Of a stretch of DNA of 64,000 nt, positions 31,862 to 42,890 are shown piece by piece. Numbering within the stretch: position 1 is the first letter of the stretch; each line of letters opens with the position of its first letter. Below the pieces are notes generated by a model, which was not told the origin of the DNA, ran no database searches, and saw nothing but the letters and a program-made list of their open reading frames with translations. This DNA comes from Heterodera schachtii (Eukaryota; Nematoda; Chromadorea; Rhabditida; Heteroderidae), in the NCBI GenBank assembly GCA_023374025.1, contig SIJG01000025.1, positions 1,320,610 through 1,384,609 on the forward strand, written 5' to 3'. The translations under genes were made by a program, and so were the position numbers.

Positions 31862-34800
31862 TCACTGCTGACCAACTTGGTTTTCAGCTGCTGGCGGACT
31901 TCCAATTGGCCCAGCAGAAGAGACTTCTGTCGCTGCCGCTTTCAACATTTCTTGCTTTTTCCCCTCGTTTTTGGCATTTTCGGTGGCATTTGTGGCATTT
32001 TCGGAGGCATTTGTGGCATTTGTGGTGCCATTTGTGGCACTGATATTGCCACTTAGCAATGCTAACAAACCACTTCTGTAATTGCTAAATGTTTTAGCTT
32101 CAATTTGCCGCTCAAGACTCGTTTTATGCAATTTATTGTACACTTCCTGAAATGAATATTCTTTTTGTATAATTTATAAAAAAATAGCTGTGCAAATCCG
32201 TTTTACAAAACTTAAAATTGTAAACATTTTCAAGGTATCTCAAATAAACTAACTATTCATTGCTTTTTTTATGATAAATAATTTTTTTGTTGTTGATATT
32301 TTAATAATAATACATAAAAACACAATTTGTTATACCATTTATGCCTTTTTAAATACAAATATTTAAATTAAATTAGTCACTGTTCACCTTTATCTTGGCC
32401 AGATCAATTTCAGAGCGTGAAATCAGAATACGAATCAAGTCTGTGTCACTTTTACGAATGCCTAATTTATTTGAAAAATTTTTACTAATTAAAACAGAAA
32501 AAAATTGTTTTTGCATTTTCTCATGAAAGGAACGATGAGGACTTTTTTTTTTTGCAAATGAGCAGCTGATGCTTTTTGTGATCTTTCATAAATTTTGAGT
32601 CCTAAATATCTTCAAAAACTGACATTTTTTGCCAAAAAATTACCATTGATGGCTTCGTGCAATAAATCTGCAAAATATTTTGGGCCGTTACGGACATATT
32701 TGATCAGTGCCAAATATCTTAAACAATAAGAACCTTAAAGCATAAATTACTGCTAGATTCAATTTAAAAATATTTATAAAAATGTACCAATAGGCACCGA
32801 GGCTTAGAAAAAAAAGTATATTTGTATTCCACTGATTAATTACCAATTATCCCTTACCCATCCTTGTCAATCCCGGAAAACTCATTTGTAATCGCAGCCT
32901 CAATGTCGTATTCACCAGATTTATCATATTCATCTTTATAATGTCTTTTTTGTTTTTGATGCTGAACAACTATTTGTTTGTAATAATCGAATAATTTTCG
33001 CAGCTAAATAAATTTTATCTTTAATATATAAGTAGTTTTTATTTCTTTATTTTTGAATTTAATTATTTATCATTCATAAATCATGGTAAATTTGAAATTT
33101 GCGAAATATTTTTTTACTTGGCTGAAGCTTCCTTTAGCAAACACTCTGTTGAATTCAGCCGCATTTTTGCTGACCCAAGGACTCTTCGCTGCTAATCCTA
33201 AAAAATTCTTAAATTCTTTAATAGTAAAGGATGGAAAAAATCCTTCTAATTATCAATTGAAAATCTTTAAGATAAAATTTTCAAAACCTGAACATTCAAT
33301 CTAAAAATCAGTGGGCGAGCGAGTCAAAAATGATTGTTTAATCGTTTAAAAACTATATTTATTCAATAATAATATTTAAAATTTTAAATATTTTAATTAA
33401 ATTATTATCATTCAGAGGATATTTTGATATGTTTGATAACAAATTTGTTCAAATTTGATGGCATTCGCCGGTGCCAACAGGTGCCCATTGGAAAAATTAA
33501 ATTTTCGATTTGATAAACATTTTTGAACTAAAAATTCCTTTTTTTTAACAGAACTTTTGGAGCGATGCCGACAAACGCAGTCGGGAAAATTTTTTATTGT
33601 TTTTATGCGGTTTCGGACAAAATTTCACCTTTCCGTCTTAATTCGAAGAATTGTTCTGCTTCCTGTTAATAAATTGGTAAAATGTTAAATATAAAATTTA
33701 ATTATATTTATTTGAAATAATTTTATTTTACTTCAATTTCCAATTAATTAAGGCACTATTAGTAATTAAAGCATAATTAGCACACCTTTTTTGCCATTTC
33801 CTCATCACTCGCGTGTGTCTCATCTCTTGACTCATTAAGCAATGAGACAAGTAAATGTTGGAAAGGCCCACTGGTTTTTTCTTTGATGTAAGCCTCAAGA
33901 GGCCGATGCTTTGGAGGGTCAATAATGGCCAGTTCCGAATCATAAACATTTCTCAGATCAGCAATTTGTTGATTGGTCCGTGTTGCCAAAATTTCGATCA
34001 TTACCCCACTGAAATGGACACAATCACTTTTAGAAAACAATATTCCAAATGCACAACAGAAAACAAGTTGCCAAAATGAACATTTTTCAAATTGAATTTA
34101 TTAAAACCTTCCCAGAACAGAATCTTACCTAATTACTTGCTCATTTTACTGTTTCGGATTTTCAGATTATCATAAAGCGGGTCTATGTAATTAATTTTTT
34201 GTTCAGTAAAAAGTTATGCTATCGAGCTCAATTTTGTACAATTTGTGACTTTTGGAATATTCATATTCCAATTTTATCGATCTTAATATATAGTTATTAT
34301 TAGTTTATAGGCCATGGACCAAAGCTGAAAACTAAACTAAATCGGTGGTGCCCTAAAAGTTGAATGGTTAATTGTGCATCAGCAGGTTGGTGCTGGGGCG
34401 TTAGTCAAAAAACCAAATGGAAATTTTTGACAGTAAATTATATATAACTTTGCTAAAAGCAATAAAATTTTTAGTTCTTTAGATCATTCGTAACCTTAAG
34501 TGCTTTTTATTATTCTGCAAAATTTCAAAAAATTATGACACGAGGAACTCAAAAACCAAGGTTTTCTTGAACATTTTTGGTCATAACTATTTTTTGAAAT
34601 TTTAAAGTAAAATACTAGCGCTATTTTGCATCCAAAATAAGCAGATAATTCGTTTGCTACCGGGATGGGATATGAATATTTTGCCTTTTTTCTAACAGAA
34701 TTTATCAAAAAATGAAGCACCGTTTTCTGGATTTTGTCCAAATATAAAAAAAATTATACACATTAATTGAATTTGGGGTTCGGCGGTGCCGCCGAAAAGA

Positions 34801-36136
34801 TTTTTGAAAATTTTAAATGATTTTTAACCAATTTTGCATCAAAATTTAAGAATTGAGAACATTGTAAGAACGCCATGCCAAAATAAACACGGCACTTAGA
34901 AATAAATAATATAATTCTAAGAATTCGACGCCTTCAAATAAGCAAAAATCGAAGAAATAGGGCACAAATTGCAAATCTGTGGTATTGAATTGGCGTTCTC
35001 TGAACAGAATACAATTCCATGTTAAAAACTCACTATTTTTTCCTTTTCAATGCATTGTACATTTGAAGTGCGTCATGCATTGCTGGCGTTTTCATCAAAT
35101 ATTTGCTTTAAAATTAAAAAATGTAATATTTAAAAAATTTTTATTTTAAGTTATGTACATTAATTTGACATAATTTTCGATAAACAAATGGTCTATTTTT
35201 GACAGCATATGAGCCACATCTGTCCCGTACGATTTCTTGAACTCAACAGCTAAGCGTAGTCTCTTTAACAAACTTGAATATATTGTATTAATTAAAATGA
35301 TCAAATTTGTGCTCATTAGGGATGTGATTTTTAGGCAAAATGCCAAAGATTTTTGGGCATTTGTTGCGTCGTCACAATCACGAAAAACGAGTTTTAAGCT
35401 ATTTGAAGCTTATAGGGTGCCTTTTACAATGTTTTTTTACTCGTTTCGGGATTTTTTGTGAATGCCAGGCGCCTATTTTTGTGCCTATTTTGTCATTTTT
35501 AACATATTTTCAAGACTTTCAGAAAACAAATTCTTTAACAAAAACGCAATAAAAATTAAAAATACAGCCTTAGAACAGACCCGAAAAAATGCACTCAAGA
35601 ACTGAAAAAATTTCTCATTAGGTCAACAGTAAAACTTCCAAATTTAGTGGTATAAATTTTACCCTTAATATTTAAGACAGGATGCTTCTTTGGAATATAT
35701 TTTTAGTTTTTATTACAGCCTAACAAACAGCAAGTATTTTTTTTACTTTTCAGGCAGAACCCGTTAAGCTCAAAAAAACAAATTAGGATAAAAGATTAGC
35801 CCTAAGTATCACAGATTGCCTCACTTGGCTGTTACTGATTGAGCAAATGATCGCTGTAATCTCTTTCTGAATAAAAGTGTATTAAAAATTTCATTTTCTA
35901 AATTATAAAATTAATTAAAAATTTATTTTTAAAAATAAAATTAATTAATCGTTTTATTTTCTTTTTTTTAATACCATCTTGGTATTCATAATGGCCTGAT
36001 GTAATTTTTCCGCTTCCTTTTCTGCGTTGAATCCGGGCTTTTCCACAATTGTTGGCCCATGAAATGCCGTACATGTTGCGACAAGTACAACAACAGCGAT
36101 CAGAAGCTGAGGGATCGACAGAATTTTATGGCACAT
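31862..36136 (-). CDS. Secreted annexin-like protein, 9 exons
   Basis: Exons: 36136-35975, about 35320-35159, 35105-35034, 34008-33786, 33207-33118, 33003-32858, 32717-32644, 32461-32388 and 32146-31862; about 430 residues. Exon 1 gives a signal peptide (IPQLLIAVVVLVATCTAFHG) and then annexin repeat 1. Four repeats are recognisable: FKKSYGTDVAHMLSKID (1), VMIEILATRTNQQIADL with TSGPFQHLLVSLL (2), AAEFNRVFAKGSFSQ with YDIEAAITNEFSGIDKDG (3), and DLIRILISRSEIDLAKIK with NYRSGLLALL (4). The C-terminal extension is an Ala/Asn/Thr/Glu repeat. Annexins bind acidic phospholipids, usually through calcium; signal-peptide annexins are known effectors of cyst and root-knot nematodes. The calcium-loop motif GxGT is missing in all repeats. 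The start of exon 2 is uncertain because an hAT-like end abuts it. Confidence 0.85.
35318..35630. mobile_element. hAT-like end inside annexin intron 1
   Basis: TAGGGATGTGATTTTTAGGC at 35318 closely matches the left end of the hAT element at 39177. It lies directly against annexin exon 2. No partner end with the expected CATCCCTA was found upstream, so the element is truncated or its other end has decayed. Confidence 0.4.
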
Positions 36137-36241
36137 TTAACCTTTTTGTAATTTAAAAAAAAATAAATTTAATTTAATTCAAATTAAATTGAAGGCAAAA
36201 ATGAAAATTAGGCAAGAGAAAAAAAATAGAATACACTTACA

Positions 36242-36478
36242 ATGACATTCAATTTATCGAGAAAATGCCCTTTAGAAATACGTGACTATATTAAATGCTT
36301 GATTTTGAATCATGCGTTTTCGTCTAATTGTTGCCAATCTCATCATTGTGGGCATGAAAATGCCCTTTATGAAATGTGGCTTTACGTAAGCAACGATCGA
36401 TTTGAATTATGCTATTATAGCGAATTATTGCCAAGCCGAATACCCTTCGAAAATGCTAAAACCTGCCTTTATCTTTAA
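36242..36478 (+). other. Divergent 78-codon open frame near annexin start
   Basis: Begins 105 bp from the annexin start on the opposite strand: MTFNLSRKCPLEIRDYIKCL, with CCQSHHCGHENALYEMW later. It is Cys/His-rich with plausible amino-acid texture but no signal peptide, recognised domain or further exon. It could be one exon of a gene. Confidence 0.3.
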
Positions 36479-37545
36479 AATTGCACTATTAATAATGGGA
36501 GATAATTTAGCGGTTTAAGAGTCAATTTAAAAGTAATAATAAGGTTTTGTTGGTCCATAGGTGCCGAAAAAAGTCGCCGTGAAAATTTTAAAATTGTTGG
36601 CCCTTTTGTTAACAAATGTAACCAAAAAGAATAGCTTTTAGAAGTTTTGGCTTTTTCAAAAATACTACCGATAAACTAATTGTAAATTTGATCGTTAAAT
36701 TTTTATATAATTTTTTTCGATCAAAAGTTGCACACTGACCAAACAATAAACATTAAATATTTTTTTCGTTTTCATTTTAATTTTCGAAAATGAAACCAAT
36801 CACGCTAAAGGTGCTTTTAAAAAAAATCAAGAAGCAGTTTAAAAATTTTTTTAGAAAATTACCCATATTAATTTAGTAAAAATATTAAGAAAAAAAAAAT
36901 TTTAAGAGATTGAATCTTTTTGAAGATTTTCAAGTTTCTAGAGGTTAAATTTTTGTTTATTGCATTTTTATTAAGAAAATTTCCAATACTGAAAAGGCGT
37001 GAAAAGGCACCAAAAAGGCGTTTTTTGAAGTTTTGACGGTTAATTCAATACGCTGGATAACTGCAATTTCATTTATATGTGTGTAACAGGGGACACCACT
37101 GAAGCCAGCTGACAGCCGGCGTTTGGTGATCAAAACAGATTAATTAGCAGCTATGCTCGAGAGTCAAAATTTCCGAAGCTCGAGAACAGAGACTGAGAAT
37201 TGAACAAGTTTGAGAGTCGAGACCAAAACCCAAAATTCTCTACAATTAAATTTATTTCAAAAATTTTTCTTTTGTTAGAAATTTTTGTGCTTAGTATTGT
37301 TCTCAGGGACAGTTCTGCCAGCAGCATTAGGAACTCGACTTCCTTTTTGGCGGGATTCGATAACGTAATTTTAATATTGAGTAGAATTTCAAATTTCCTA
37401 ATTTAAAATTTGTTGAATTTATAATTAACTTCCAAACAAACAAAAAGTCAACAAACATTTAATAGTTTTTGAAAAACACAATATCACTAGCATTGGCTCA
37501 CCACACGACTACGATATAGGAATACAGTATCACATATCTTCAGTT
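36479..37545. other. Intergenic AT-rich region
   Basis: No gene seen. A GC-richer stretch at 37085-37210 contains repeats of GAGAGTCGAGAC type. Nothing else stands out. Confidence 0.4.
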
Positions 37546-38746
37546 TCATGTCCCTACTTCTTCCTCTTCTTCTCTTATCATTCCCATATTTTCAATCGCT
37601 TCATATGCTTTAATGCTTATCATCCGATCATTTCTGAGTGATTGCATTTGTTTTAAAAGTTCGCTAATGTAATTGATCACTTCTTGAATAGCATAATCAA
37701 CCTTATCACCGTTAAAAAGTTTGCTGATTAATTGATCTAAAACGTTTTTACGGATTTGATCAATCATCGTTTGGCTAATTCCTTCCCGAATATTTTGTTC
37801 AGTGAGAAATTCGTCCAGATCAATTCCAATGATGTTTAATTGATCAAACAAAACTCTTATTTCACCAACACTTTCATGTAAATTTACCAGATATTGATCA
37901 ATTACTTCTTTAGCTTGATTGAAATTAAATTCATTTGCATGCTTTTTGTTGTTAATAATTTGTAAAAGTATTCCAATTGGGTCTATGTACAAATTTGGGC
38001 CAAAATTTGACGGCCCACTGAACATTGGGTTAAAAGTTGATGACTGCAAAAGAACACAAATTAATTTTGAATCTTAAGAAAATAATTATTATTTAATAAA
38101 ATGAAAAATATATTTTTTAGCAAAAGTATGAGAAAATTTGATTTGACGCACAAAATATTGTGATCAAATTCTCAATTCTATAACTATTTAGAATAATCTG
38201 CTAAAATCACATCCAAATTTCTTACCAGCACTAAATTTGCTTCCATCATACAGAGAGGACAGCAAATCTTGTTTTGTGCAAACCTAAAAGTAATTTTAAA
38301 AAATAAAAATTAAAAAATAAATAAATTTTAACCAATTTTTGATGCATTCATTGTGGAATTGATGCTAAATTAAAAGTAATTAAAGTAATTAATTAACGAC
38401 AAAATGACCGCAATTTTGCCCTTTCCGTCATTATGAATTTCTGTAATTTGTTCATTTTCATGTTTCATTGCTTCTAAACATATTGTACAAATTTCTTCTT
38501 TACGCTTCTTCTTTATCTCCCTTTTATTTGTTTTATTTGCAAAAATATTCTAAAAGTTAAAATTTATGAATCAAAAATTTAATTTAAAATTGTGGGTTTT
38601 AATCAAAAATTTAATTTAAAATTGTGGGTTTTAACCTCGAATTGATAAATTTTTAATTCAACATTCTCAACAAATTCCGTCTCTTCCATAATGCTTTTAT
38701 AGAACAGACTATGTTTGATTGGAAATGACAATTGATATTCGTTAAA
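37546..38746 (-). CDS. RING-H2 zinc-finger protein, 5' end not found
   Basis: Exons 38746-38636, 38549-38409, 38364-38333, 38283-38226 and 38043-37546 are in consistent phase. The RING is split over three exons: CTICLEAM, then HQFHNECIKNWF, then CCPLCM, the Cx2C...HxxHxxC...Cx2C order of RING-H2 E3 ubiquitin ligases. The third ligand, a Cys two residues before the first His, is not encoded with canonical splicing (KIA|HQFH). The 166-codon last exon encodes a helical C-terminal region (KEVIDQYLVNLHESVGEIRV; ELLKQMQSLRNDRM) ending in an acidic tail. The start codon lies upstream of 38746 and was not identified; a GC-rich MITE occupies that area. Confidence 0.7.
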
Positions 38747-38948
38747 CTGAAATTTAAAATGAATTGCAAAATTAAAATCATTATTTTAAGAAGCCCTCAT
38801 CTATTTTTCGAAACCAAAAACCCAGAATTGTCTCCTTTTTGTCATGAGGGTTTTTGAACTCGTGTGCCGGGTTTTTGGCTTTTTGCCAATACATCCTTGG
38901 TAGGTACCCCGGTGTTGGGATGGGAAATTTCGGGTCATGATTTGTCGT

Positions 38949-39080
38949 ATGGTTAAGCCCTGACCCCGAGCTGCCCGACTCCGCTCCACCCACATTTTCT
39001 GCCCGAGCCCAGGTCTCCCCGGCTTGCCCTTCCCCGCGCTCCCCGAGAATTTCTTCTCCGAGCGGTCGGGGCTTAACCAT
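38949..39080. mobile_element. Short GC-rich palindromic MITE
   Basis: The ends ATGGTTAAGCCC and GGGCTTAACCAT are perfect inverted repeats around a C/G-rich body. The right part resembles the element in the transporter intron at 45730-46010 (GCTCCCC.AGAATTT, then CGGGGCTTAA). The open frames across it are artefacts. Confidence 0.65.
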
Positions 39081-39176
39081 AATTTTCGGAGCAAGAATTG
39101 GGACGGTGTTGACCATCGGCCGGAGTTTTTCAATTTTTGCTTATGCCATATAATGAAAAAAATTTCCGTTAATTAC

Positions 39177-39728
39177 TAGGGATGCGATTTTTAGTTTTTA
39201 ACTATTTTTTTTGCTCAATTTTTTTTTTGAAGAAAGAAGCGCAAAAAACTAATTTCTGCGTTGAAAATTTTCGATTCTGATGACACTATCAGTTACTAGA
39301 AATCATTATTAGGGTGCTTCGTCCCTAAAAAGTTAAAATTCACTATTTGGCGTTTTGCCACTATTTTTTCACTATTTGGATATTATTGGGAAATTACTTT
39401 ACAAAAATGCAATGAAACCAAAAAATTTCAAAAAATACCCCTAAGAAACGGCCAAAAATTTTTAAAAAATACACCCCTAAGAATTGAAAAATTTTCTCTA
39501 AATTCCTCCCCTTAACCTTTTTTGACGAAATTATCAATTTAAATAATGAAATAATTGCTAAGAAATTATTAGAAATGAAATGTACCTCATTTGCAACTGC
39601 AATTAGTTAATAAAAATTATTTTTGCTCAATTTTTGGCCAAAAATATATCACTCTTGGCTTTTTGCGACTATTTTGTCACTATTTCGGACTCTTTGTCAA
39701 TTTTTCGTCACTAAAAGTCGCATTCCTA
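39177..39728. mobile_element. hAT-type MITE ending in a gene's stop codon
   Basis: 552 bp; ends TAGGGATGCGATTTTTAG and AAAAGTCGCATTCCTA. Flanks TTAATTAC (39169-39176) and ATAATTAC (39729-39736) are an 8-bp duplication with one mismatch. Non-coding interior. Confidence 0.78.
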
Positions 39729-40370
39729 ATAATTACTTATAAATTTAATCTCTTTCAGTTTTACGTCTATCGCTGGTTCATTTTGGTCATAAACTTTCTC
39801 CAATTTAGCGTATCCCAAAAGCATTTTCTCCTCGGAGTTCTCAGTTCGACCGATTTTGATCGTATTGGCATACAAAAGGGCATGGTAAGTCCCGTGATCA
39901 TTTTTCTGATCAACCATCAGTTTCCGATTCCAATAAAGGCCGGGCGGATCAATGCGACCCAAATTGATCACATATCTTTTTGATGGGTTTGGCCAAATCA
40001 CTGCTGTGGTCAAAAAGCGTCGTAAAAGCCATCCTTCCGGTGCCATTTTTACTCGCGCATGGCCAATGAGTGGAAGTTCGTCACGGCCAAATGGCTTTAT
40101 GAAAATGTAAAATTGAAGATCAACCTTTTCAATGCCTTCTTCCTTGGCATTGTGCTGCTGATCAATTTCGAGTTCAATGTTTTGTCCATTTTTTATGTTT
40201 TTAGGTCCTTCGAATTTTTTGTTTTTGTAAAAATATTCCAAATCAACATTTCTTTCGCGTTCTTCTTTCATTGTCTCGTAAATAACGCGAATTTTTAATT
40301 TTTCTGAACATGTTTCTTTCGTCAAAAATAAAATGAAAAGAGGAAAGAAGACAATTTTCAAAAATAACAT
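39726..40370 (-). CDS. Secreted pioneer protein, 214 residues
   Basis: Single-exon frame. The N-terminus (MLFLKIVFFPLFILFLTKET, then CS) is a strong signal peptide. The mature part is mixed charged and hydrophobic, with LQFYIFIKPFGRDELPLIGH and RYVINLGRIDPPGLYWNR, and has few cysteines and no further membrane segment. I do not recognise a domain; the size and layout resemble small secreted beta-rich nematode proteins such as the transthyretin-like group, but no diagnostic motif is seen. The TAG stop is the first three bases of the hAT element at 39728. Before insertion the frame would have ended at TAA one codon earlier, so the product gained one Tyr. Confidence 0.65.
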   Translation of the reverse strand: MLFLKIVFFPLFILFLTKETCSEKLKIRVIYETMKEERERNVDLEYFYKNKKFEGPKNIKNGQNIELEIDQQHNAKEEGIEKVDLQFYIFIKPFGRDELPLIGHARVKMAPEGWLLRRFLTTAVIWPNPSKRYVINLGRIDPPGLYWNRKLMVDQKNDHGTYHALLYANTIKIGRTENSEEKMLLGYAKLEKVYDQNEPAIDVKLKEIKFISNY

Positions 40371-42890
40371 AATATAATCAGCGTCTTAATTAAGGAAAAC
40401 GGATTATAAATTACAAAAAAAAAAGGAAAAATAAAATCCAAAAAAGAATTGTCTAAGATATGTAATTAACTACAGCAATTACATTCATTCACCTTCTTTT
40501 TCAGGCAACACAATGGAGATTCATTCAATTGTATTGATTAAAACATATCTGACTTTATTTTATTAATTCGAATTTATTAGAAAGAATTTAAAATTTATTA
40601 CTAAATAAAACTTATTAGAAAGAATTAATATGGGAATTTAAATGTATTATTCAATTTTCGAGTGTTAATTCTATAAGGAAATTTTGTGGTTAGGAATTTA
40701 AATAACTTTCAACAATTTTATGTTAATTTTAATTATGCATAAACAAACTTTTATTTATATACACAATAAAATTATGATTTTAATAAAATAAACAAATAAA
40801 TTAACAAGTTCTTGGTACTTATTGGGTCGCTGGTCACGAATACAGCATCCGTTTTTGCCAATTTCGAACCCCTGACCCGAACTCGAACAAAAAGTCGAAA
40901 AGCTAAAAATTTTCGAATTTCGAGTTTGGGTCGAACCAGATTAAAATACATGAAAGTGAGCTTAAAGTCAACTAAACTGCGATAAAAGATCAAAACTTCT
41001 TAAGATTATATATGTGAAATTCAAAAATTTATGGATGGTACCCTCATTCGCATCTTGCCCATAAGGGTACCCTTGGTACGTGGAAGCCTGTAAATTCATT
41101 GTCCCTGTACAGCTCTTGTGATGAATGGTAGCGCTGGTCAGAGCCCGGATTCGTGATTAGCGATTTCGAAAACCCCTTAACACTTATTTTCATTAATTTC
41201 TAAAATTAAAATTTTTCGTTTAAAAATGTATGTTCAAAGTAGAGATCGGTATTTTGAAAAAAGCCTGTACCTGTACCTGTACCTGTATTTCCCGATTGGC
41301 CTGTACCTGTATTTTCTGTACAAAAATACAGGAAAATACAGGTACAGAAAAAATACAGGCCACTCGAGGCCTGGATCCAGGCCTGTACCTGTATTTTTCA
41401 TTTTTTTTAATAAAAAACCTTTTTAATTAATAAACTAACGTAAAAATACCAAAAAGTATTTATGAAACAATAAATATTGCTTAATATTAATGTATTTAAA
41501 CTTTTTTTCGTACATATCTTCTTTTTTTTAATATTTTGAGAATTTTTGAAAATTTTTTGAAAAATTTTTATTGTAAAAAATAATAATTTTTTTTTGCAAA
41601 TTTAACCTACATATAAAAAATACAAAAATTAATTTTTCAAATACAAAGATGATTATAAGCTTAATTAGGTTACATTTTGTGCCTATCTTACCATCTACCA
41701 AGATTTTTTTCCAAAAATTTTTTAATGTCCCTGAATGACCCTTTTTTGATTTTCTTACATTTTTTATGGCGCGCTTTTTCAAAAATTTTTTTGGGAAACT
41801 TGGCGAGGGGACGGTGGTCCGGCGGTGCCGGTAGGCGCCGCCGGGATAAATTTGCAATTTTTAATGCAATTTGTGAACAGATTTTGTCAAAAAAAAGACA
41901 AATTTTTGCGATTTTGAACCAATTTTTTTATAAGGATTTTCGGGGCTACCTGAAACTGTAGCTTTTACAAATCGGAATTTTGGTAAAATTTGTGCTCATA
42001 AGAAAATTACAATTTTATTAAAGCATGCGCCAAATTGAAATGTGAAGGGCGTTCGAATGCTACCAAGATCGTTAGATTTGGTTGAAAATAAAAAAAGTTA
42101 TAGCCCAATGGGCCGGTGCCAAAACGACCAAAGTCCACTTTGAACTATGACATTTCGCCAAATATTATAAATTTTTCAAATTTGACGCAGTTTCACCAAT
42201 AAAAATGAAATTTTTTTTTGAATTTTCATCTTTTTCAGACATTTCGCCAAAAATAATGATTAAAAATTAATACAGGAAATACAGGCTTTTTAGGCCTGTA
42301 CCTGTACCTGTACCTGTATTCCAAAAATGGCCTGTACCTGTATTTTCTGTACAAAAGTACAGGAAAATACAGGTACAGGAAAAATACAGGTTGCCAAAAA
42401 TTGGCCTGTACCTGTACCTGGATCTTTTAATACTTTTATTAAAATAAGGGAGGTTTATTTTTTCATATTTTTTTTTTGCATGAATTTATTTTCATTGAAA
42501 AGTTTGTGCAGAAAAACCGACGTTATCTTTTTTTCTTCAAAAATATTTTGTTCATTCACTTTATCAATGTTTTCGTTTTATGAGGCATTAAATTTCTGCA
42601 CATTTCAATAACACTTTTATATTAAGTACATCTATAATTGTTGAATAAGATTAAAAAAATCATCATTTAGAAATTAAATTTTTTGCATTTAAAATATGCT
42701 TTTTTAGTTTTAAAATTAAAAAATTAGCGACCTTTTTAAGTAATTTTTTTGAGAATCAATTTTAGTTTGATTCTTTTTATAAAATTAATAAAAAAAGAAC
42801 CTAATACAAATTATATTTAAAATCTCAAATAATATTTTGATTAAATTTAGATTAAATTTTGTTGCACTTTCCATTTCAAATTAGCACATA
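40371..42890. other. Intergenic repeats between divergent genes
   Basis: No gene. 40830-40940 is a patch of TCGAAC/GTCGAAAAG repeats of the same style as the element ends in this window. 41245-42432 is the CTGTACCTGTATT element. 42440-42890 is AT-rich transporter promoter DNA without a recognised motif. Confidence 0.5.
41245..42432. mobile_element. Non-autonomous element with CTGTACCTGTATT arrays
   Basis: Arrays of CCTGTACCTGTATTTTCTG and its complement lie at 41265-41400 and 42275-42422. The outer ends AGAGATCGGTA and TACCTGGATCT are loosely inverted. The interior core at 41817-41846 is the GC-rich palindrome, in opposite orientation to that of element A. Non-coding; no target duplication found. 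Confidence 0.6.

Noticed and set aside
33083..34079. Plus-strand open frames within the annexin locus
   Set aside because: Antisense to well-supported annexin exons; no independent evidence.
38781..39133. 110-residue open frames upstream of the RING gene
   Set aside because: They cross a palindromic GC-rich MITE (38949-39080), two frames are open at once and neither joins the first RING exon in phase.
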